From: Desulfovibrio desulfuricans DSM 642
GTDB lineage: Bacteria > Desulfobacterota > Desulfovibrionia > Desulfovibrionales > Desulfovibrionaceae
Length of the DNA stretch: 64,000 bases
Direction of reading: 5' to 3'
NCBI RefSeq assembly: GCF_000420465.1
Contig: NZ_ATUZ01000011.1
Coordinates: 496,001-560,000 of the forward strand
This document shows, one piece after another, positions 61,362 through 64,000 of the stretch. The translations under genes and the position numbers were made by a program. The number at the start of each line of letters is the position of its first letter. The first letter of the stretch is position 1. A model generated the notes under the pieces. That model saw only the letters and a list, made by a program, of their open reading frames with translations. It was not told the origin of the DNA and did no database searches.

Positions 61362-61949
61362 CTAGGGACGCAGATACGAGGTGATCAGTGCGTCATAGCG
61401 CGAGGTTGCCTCAAAAGCGCGCGAGGCCATGACCTGCCGGAACTCAAGGCCCACGGTGGTGTCTTTTTCCATTTCTTCCATGGCGGCGGTGTACCACTGC
61501 GGGGAGGGCAACACCAGAATGCTGTGGAAGTTCTTGGCCGCAGCGCGCAGCATGCAGGGGCCGCCGATGTCAATTTCCTCCACGGCCTGCTCAAGCGAGA
61601 GGTGGCGTTCCACCGCGCCCGCAAAGTCGTAAAGGTTGACGCAGACAAGGTCAAAGGGGCGGATGCCCTTTTCTGACAGGGTCTGCATGTGCTGCGGCTC
61701 GTCCTTGTTGGCCAGAATGCCGGCATGAATCTTGGGGTGCAGGGTTTTGACCCGGCCCCCCAGAATCTCTGGGAATCCTGTTACCGTGCTTACTGCGGTA
61801 ACGGCCAGCCCGGCCGCCTCAAGGGCCTTCTGGGTGCCGCCGGTGGAGATAAGCTCCACCCCCCGCGAGGTAAGAAACGTGGCAAACTCCACAAGGCCGC
61901 TTTTGTCCGTAACGCTCAGAATAGCGCGACGAATTGGCAAAATATCCAT
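61362..61949 (-). CDS. purH: IMP cyclohydrolase (stand-alone domain)
   Basis: Closes FAICAR to IMP in the last step of purine synthesis. The 195 residues cover only the MGS-like cyclohydrolase half of the usual bifunctional PurH (RRAILSVTDKSGLVEFATFL, ELISTGGTQKAL, TGFPEILGGRVKTLHPKIHAGILA, and VNLYDF). The AICAR transformylase half (about 320 residues) is absent and must be encoded elsewhere. The ATG at 61949 has AAGGAG 6 nt upstream. It lies upstream of hflX on the same strand. Confidence 0.9.
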   Translation of the reverse strand: MDILPIRRAILSVTDKSGLVEFATFLTSRGVELISTGGTQKALEAAGLAVTAVSTVTGFPEILGGRVKTLHPKIHAGILANKDEPQHMQTLSEKGIRPFDLVCVNLYDFAGAVERHLSLEQAVEEIDIGGPCMLRAAAKNFHSILVLPSPQWYTAAMEEMEKDTTVGLEFRQVMASRAFEATSRYDALITSYLRP

Positions 61950-62113
61950 AAGCGACTCCTTGAAAAATGTCCCGAAAAGGGTTTGGCGGCGTATATACGC
62001 CCACATTCTTGATACCGCAAAAAGCCCGTTCTGGCAATGCGTTGCAGATAAAGCCATCCCTGAGGCCCCTTGCCCGCAAAACAAGGCAAGGCTATGCTGC
62101 GGCAGGAGGACGT

Positions 62114-62920
62114 ATGCAGCTCAAGCTTGTTTCATGGAATGTCAATGGTCTGCGCGCCGTGGCGGGCAAGCCCGAATGGGAATGGTTTTCGCGTACCGAA
62201 GCGCAGGTTGTGGCCTTGCAGGAAACCAAGGCCCACCCCGACCAGTTGAGCGAAGATGTGCGCGATCCTGACGGCTGGGAATCGCACTGGTCGTGGAGCA
62301 CGGTAAAAAAGGGGTACTCCGGCGTTGCGGTATTCAGCCGGATACCTTCGCTGAATGTAAGCGTGGAGCTGCCCCAGCCGGAATTTCAGGGCGAGGGCCG
62401 TCTGCTGCATCTGGAGTATCCGCAGTTCCACTTTTTCAATGGCTATTTTCCCAACGGCGGCGCGGAAGAACTGGACGACAACGGTAAGCCCACGGGCCGT
62501 TTCAAGCGTGTGCCTTACAAAATGGGCTTTTTCGACGCCTTTCTCGCCTATGCGGAAGAATGCCGCAAGAGCAAGCCTATCGTGGTTTGCGGGGATTTTA
62601 ATATAGCTCACAGGCCCATTGACCTCGCGCGGCCCAAGCAGAACGAAAAATATACGGGTTTTTTGCCCGAAGAGCGGGCCTTTCTGGATCGCTTTACGGC
62701 CATGGGCTATGTGGACACCTTCCGCCATGTGCATGGCGACAAGGCGGACAGTTATTCCTGGTGGTCGTACAAGAGCCGCGCGCGGGAAAAGAACGTGGGC
62801 TGGCGTATCGACTATTTCTTTGTATCGCAGGAGCTTGTGCCTGCTGTGCGCGATGCCTGGATTGAAACGGACGTCTTTGGTTCAGACCACTGCCCTGTGG
62901 GGCTGTGCCTGGAATTTTAA
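62114..62920 (+). CDS. xth: Exodeoxyribonuclease III
   Basis: A 268-residue AP endonuclease and 3'-5' exonuclease of the Xth family for base-excision repair. Active-site regions are KLVSWNVNGLRA (Asn), VVALQETK (Glu), VVCGDFNIAH (Asp and Asn), SYSWWSYK and GSDHCPVGLCLEF (Asp-His). All are intact. The start at 62114 has AGGAGG 5 nt upstream. It is divergent from the IMP cyclohydrolase gene. Confidence 0.94.
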   Translation: MQLKLVSWNVNGLRAVAGKPEWEWFSRTEAQVVALQETKAHPDQLSEDVRDPDGWESHWSWSTVKKGYSGVAVFSRIPSLNVSVELPQPEFQGEGRLLHLEYPQFHFFNGYFPNGGAEELDDNGKPTGRFKRVPYKMGFFDAFLAYAEECRKSKPIVVCGDFNIAHRPIDLARPKQNEKYTGFLPEERAFLDRFTAMGYVDTFRHVHGDKADSYSWWSYKSRAREKNVGWRIDYFFVSQELVPAVRDAWIETDVFGSDHCPVGLCLEF

Positions 62921-62940
62921 GGCCGCAAGTCACTTATGCC

Positions 62941-62978
62941 GCCGGGCTGGAATCAAGCGGTTCCAGCCCGGCATTTTT
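62941..62978 (+). terminator. Rho-independent terminator of xth
   Basis: GCCGGGCTGGAA/TTCCAGCCCGGC followed by ATTTTTATT, 20 bases past the stop. Confidence 0.88.
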
Positions 62979-63481
62979 ATTGCCTTATGCCTGCTCATTA
63001 CTGCGCGGCAATCCTGTGCTGGGTAAATGCATGCGACAACCACGAGCAGCGATCAAAAACTGCTTATGTATGGCTGGGCGTGCTGATTCAGCGGCTATCC
63101 ATAAAATGCAAAATTGCCAAAATAGCCGGATTTTAGACCAATTCAAGCGGTATTGCCTTCCTGAAAAAGGGAGCGTAACAGTACCGTTTATGGCAAAGAG
63201 CGTGAATATTGCGGTTTTCAACCGCGCAAAAGCCTGAATAACGTTCAAAGAACAGCAGATCCCCACTTTTGAGGCGCTCCATCAGCGGAGCGCGTCCGCC
63301 AGGAAACATCGCCCACCCCTTACATTGTCCGATACTCCTGAGTGCCGATACGTGGCCTATGTCCTTTTGATTCAGTCCTGCCTTCACCTGCTCTTGGGTT
63401 TGCCCCTTCTCTGATTTCCCCCTCCTGTCCCGGAGGGGAAAGGTTACCTTGCCGCGTCTGCGGCGCAGAATGAGGATTGTG
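62979..63481 (+). other. Intergenic region upstream of the molybdoenzyme gene
   Basis: About 500 bases with no supported gene on either strand. It has a GCGG-centred palindrome (63211-63225) and a CCCCTCC/GGAGGGG hairpin near 63420-63437 in the leader, about 45 bases before the start. Confidence 0.5.
63211..63225. promoter_or_regulatory. Palindrome GCGGTT-TTC-AACCGC
   Basis: A 15-base inverted repeat upstream of the molybdoenzyme gene. It is a possible operator; it does not match FNR or NarL sites that I know. Confidence 0.35.
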
Positions 63482-64000
63482 ATGAAAAAATATTCCGACT
63501 CCACCCCGCCTTTGCTCGCGCACAGGGAAGTGACCCGGCGCGAGGTTCTTAAATGGTGTGCCGCGCTTGGTGGCGCATCTCTTTTGCCCATGGGCAGCGG
63601 CTTGCCCGTGGGGCTTGCGCGGGCCGCCACCCAGCCGCCGTACGGCGCGGGCGAGCAGTGCTTTTATTCCGGCTGCGTGGTGAACTGCGGTTCGCAGTGT
63701 ACGCTGCGCGCTTTTGTCAAGGACGGTCGCGTCACGCGCGTTGAAACCGACAATTCCGATGACGGTCCCAACAACAGGGCCATCCGCGCCTGCCTGCGCG
63801 GGCGTTCCATGCGCAAGTATACCTATTCGCCTGACCGCATTAAGTATCCCATGCGGCGCATACCCGGTGCCAAGCGCGGCGAGGGAAAGTTTGAGCGCAT
63901 TTCATGGGATGAAGCCCTGGACACGGTAGCCAAGGAATGGGTGCGCGTACTGAACACCTACGGGCCGGAGTCCATCCACCGCATGTACGGCTCGGGCACA
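63482..64000 (+). CDS. Tat-exported molybdopterin oxidoreductase, DmsA-like (3' end outside window)
   Basis: The first 173 residues of a DMSO-reductase-family catalytic subunit. The twin-arginine signal is TRREVLKWCAALGGASLL at residues 18-35, so it is exported folded by the Tat system. The [4Fe-4S] site has Cys65, Cys69, Cys73 and Cys104 (SGCVVNCGSQC and RACLRGR). FERISWDEALDTVAKEW follows, as in DmsA-type enzymes. The start at 63482 has GAGGA about 6 nt upstream. The frame runs open to the window end; an electron-transfer subunit and membrane anchor are expected beyond it. The substrate (DMSO, TMAO, sulfur compounds or other) cannot be told. Confidence 0.88.
   Translation, partial: MKKYSDSTPPLLAHREVTRREVLKWCAALGGASLLPMGSGLPVGLARAATQPPYGAGEQCFYSGCVVNCGSQCTLRAFVKDGRVTRVETDNSDDGPNNRAIRACLRGRSMRKYTYSPDRIKYPMRRIPGAKRGEGKFERISWDEALDTVAKEWVRVLNTYGPESIHRMYGSGT

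Noticed and set aside
63133-63630. 165-codon minus-strand frame near the right edge
   Set aside because: It overlaps the start of the molybdoenzyme gene and shows no recognisable protein.
1-64000. tRNA, rRNA or CRISPR loci
   Set aside because: I scanned intergenic stretches for tRNA T-loop sequences and evenly spaced repeats and found none; a dedicated tRNA search could not be run.

Overview
The window is a GC-rich chromosomal segment that looks like a Desulfovibrio-type sulfate reducer (Desulfobacterota). The signs are a Desulfovibrio-style outer-membrane porin, a stand-alone IMP cyclohydrolase, two methyl-accepting chemotaxis receptors, sigma-54 promoters with near-consensus -24/-12 boxes, and a DMSO-reductase-family molybdoenzyme at the right edge. 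This assignment rests on recalled family resemblance; no search was run. I saw no rRNA, tRNA, CRISPR array, transposase or prophage.

Layout. 1-8.5 kb: a 5'-truncated chemotaxis receptor, a TauE/SafE exporter with a DUF486 membrane protein, a putative AbiC-like membrane protein, a TPR protein, hisC-cmk, a universal stress protein, and a small protein behind a sigma-54 promoter. 8.6-13.5 kb: a metal or envelope-stress module resembling ZraPSR. It has a Gly/Met/His-rich ZraP-like periplasmic protein, a previously uncalled 57-residue secreted His/Gly peptide and a SHOCT protein behind a sigma-54 promoter. Divergent from these are a histidine kinase with a His/Met-rich sensor loop and an NtrC-type regulator. 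13.6-14.3 kb and 58.8-59.5 kb: two copies of a ~0.7-kb non-coding repeat with conserved hairpins, one of which shows compensatory changes between copies.

14.4-18 kb: a DUF4198 protein, ComF, a flavodoxin-fold oxidoreductase and an MBL hydrolase. 18-28.5 kb: a protein with two degenerate GGDEF domains and TPRs, a SWIM/SNF2 helicase, an orphan peptide-binding protein and a bifunctional Rel enzyme. 28.6-35.1 kb: an AT-rich leader, a second chemotaxis receptor, ChrA with a rhodanese, a porin and a STAS-like protein with a Cys/His tail. 35.4-40.7 kb: a YhaN/YhaO (SbcCD-like) pair. 41-44.1 kb: glycosyltransferases and small companion proteins. 44.6-46.6 kb: hflK-hflC. 46.7-54.2 kb: a frameshifted S24 regulator, a lytic transglycosylase lipoprotein, an HD hydrolase overlapping ddl, a CAT-like acetyltransferase, an EamA transporter and a sodium:alanine symporter. 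54.3-57.8 kb: a CDP-sugar operon (rfbF-rfbG-epimerase) tightly joined to a UbiA prenyltransferase. 58-64 kb: a lipoprotein, repeat copy 2, hflX, IMP cyclohydrolase, exonuclease III and the start of a Tat-exported molybdoenzyme.

The best candidates for something undescribed are the ZraPSR-like module with its extra secreted peptide, the paired structured repeats, and the UbiA gene coupled to the CDP-sugar genes.
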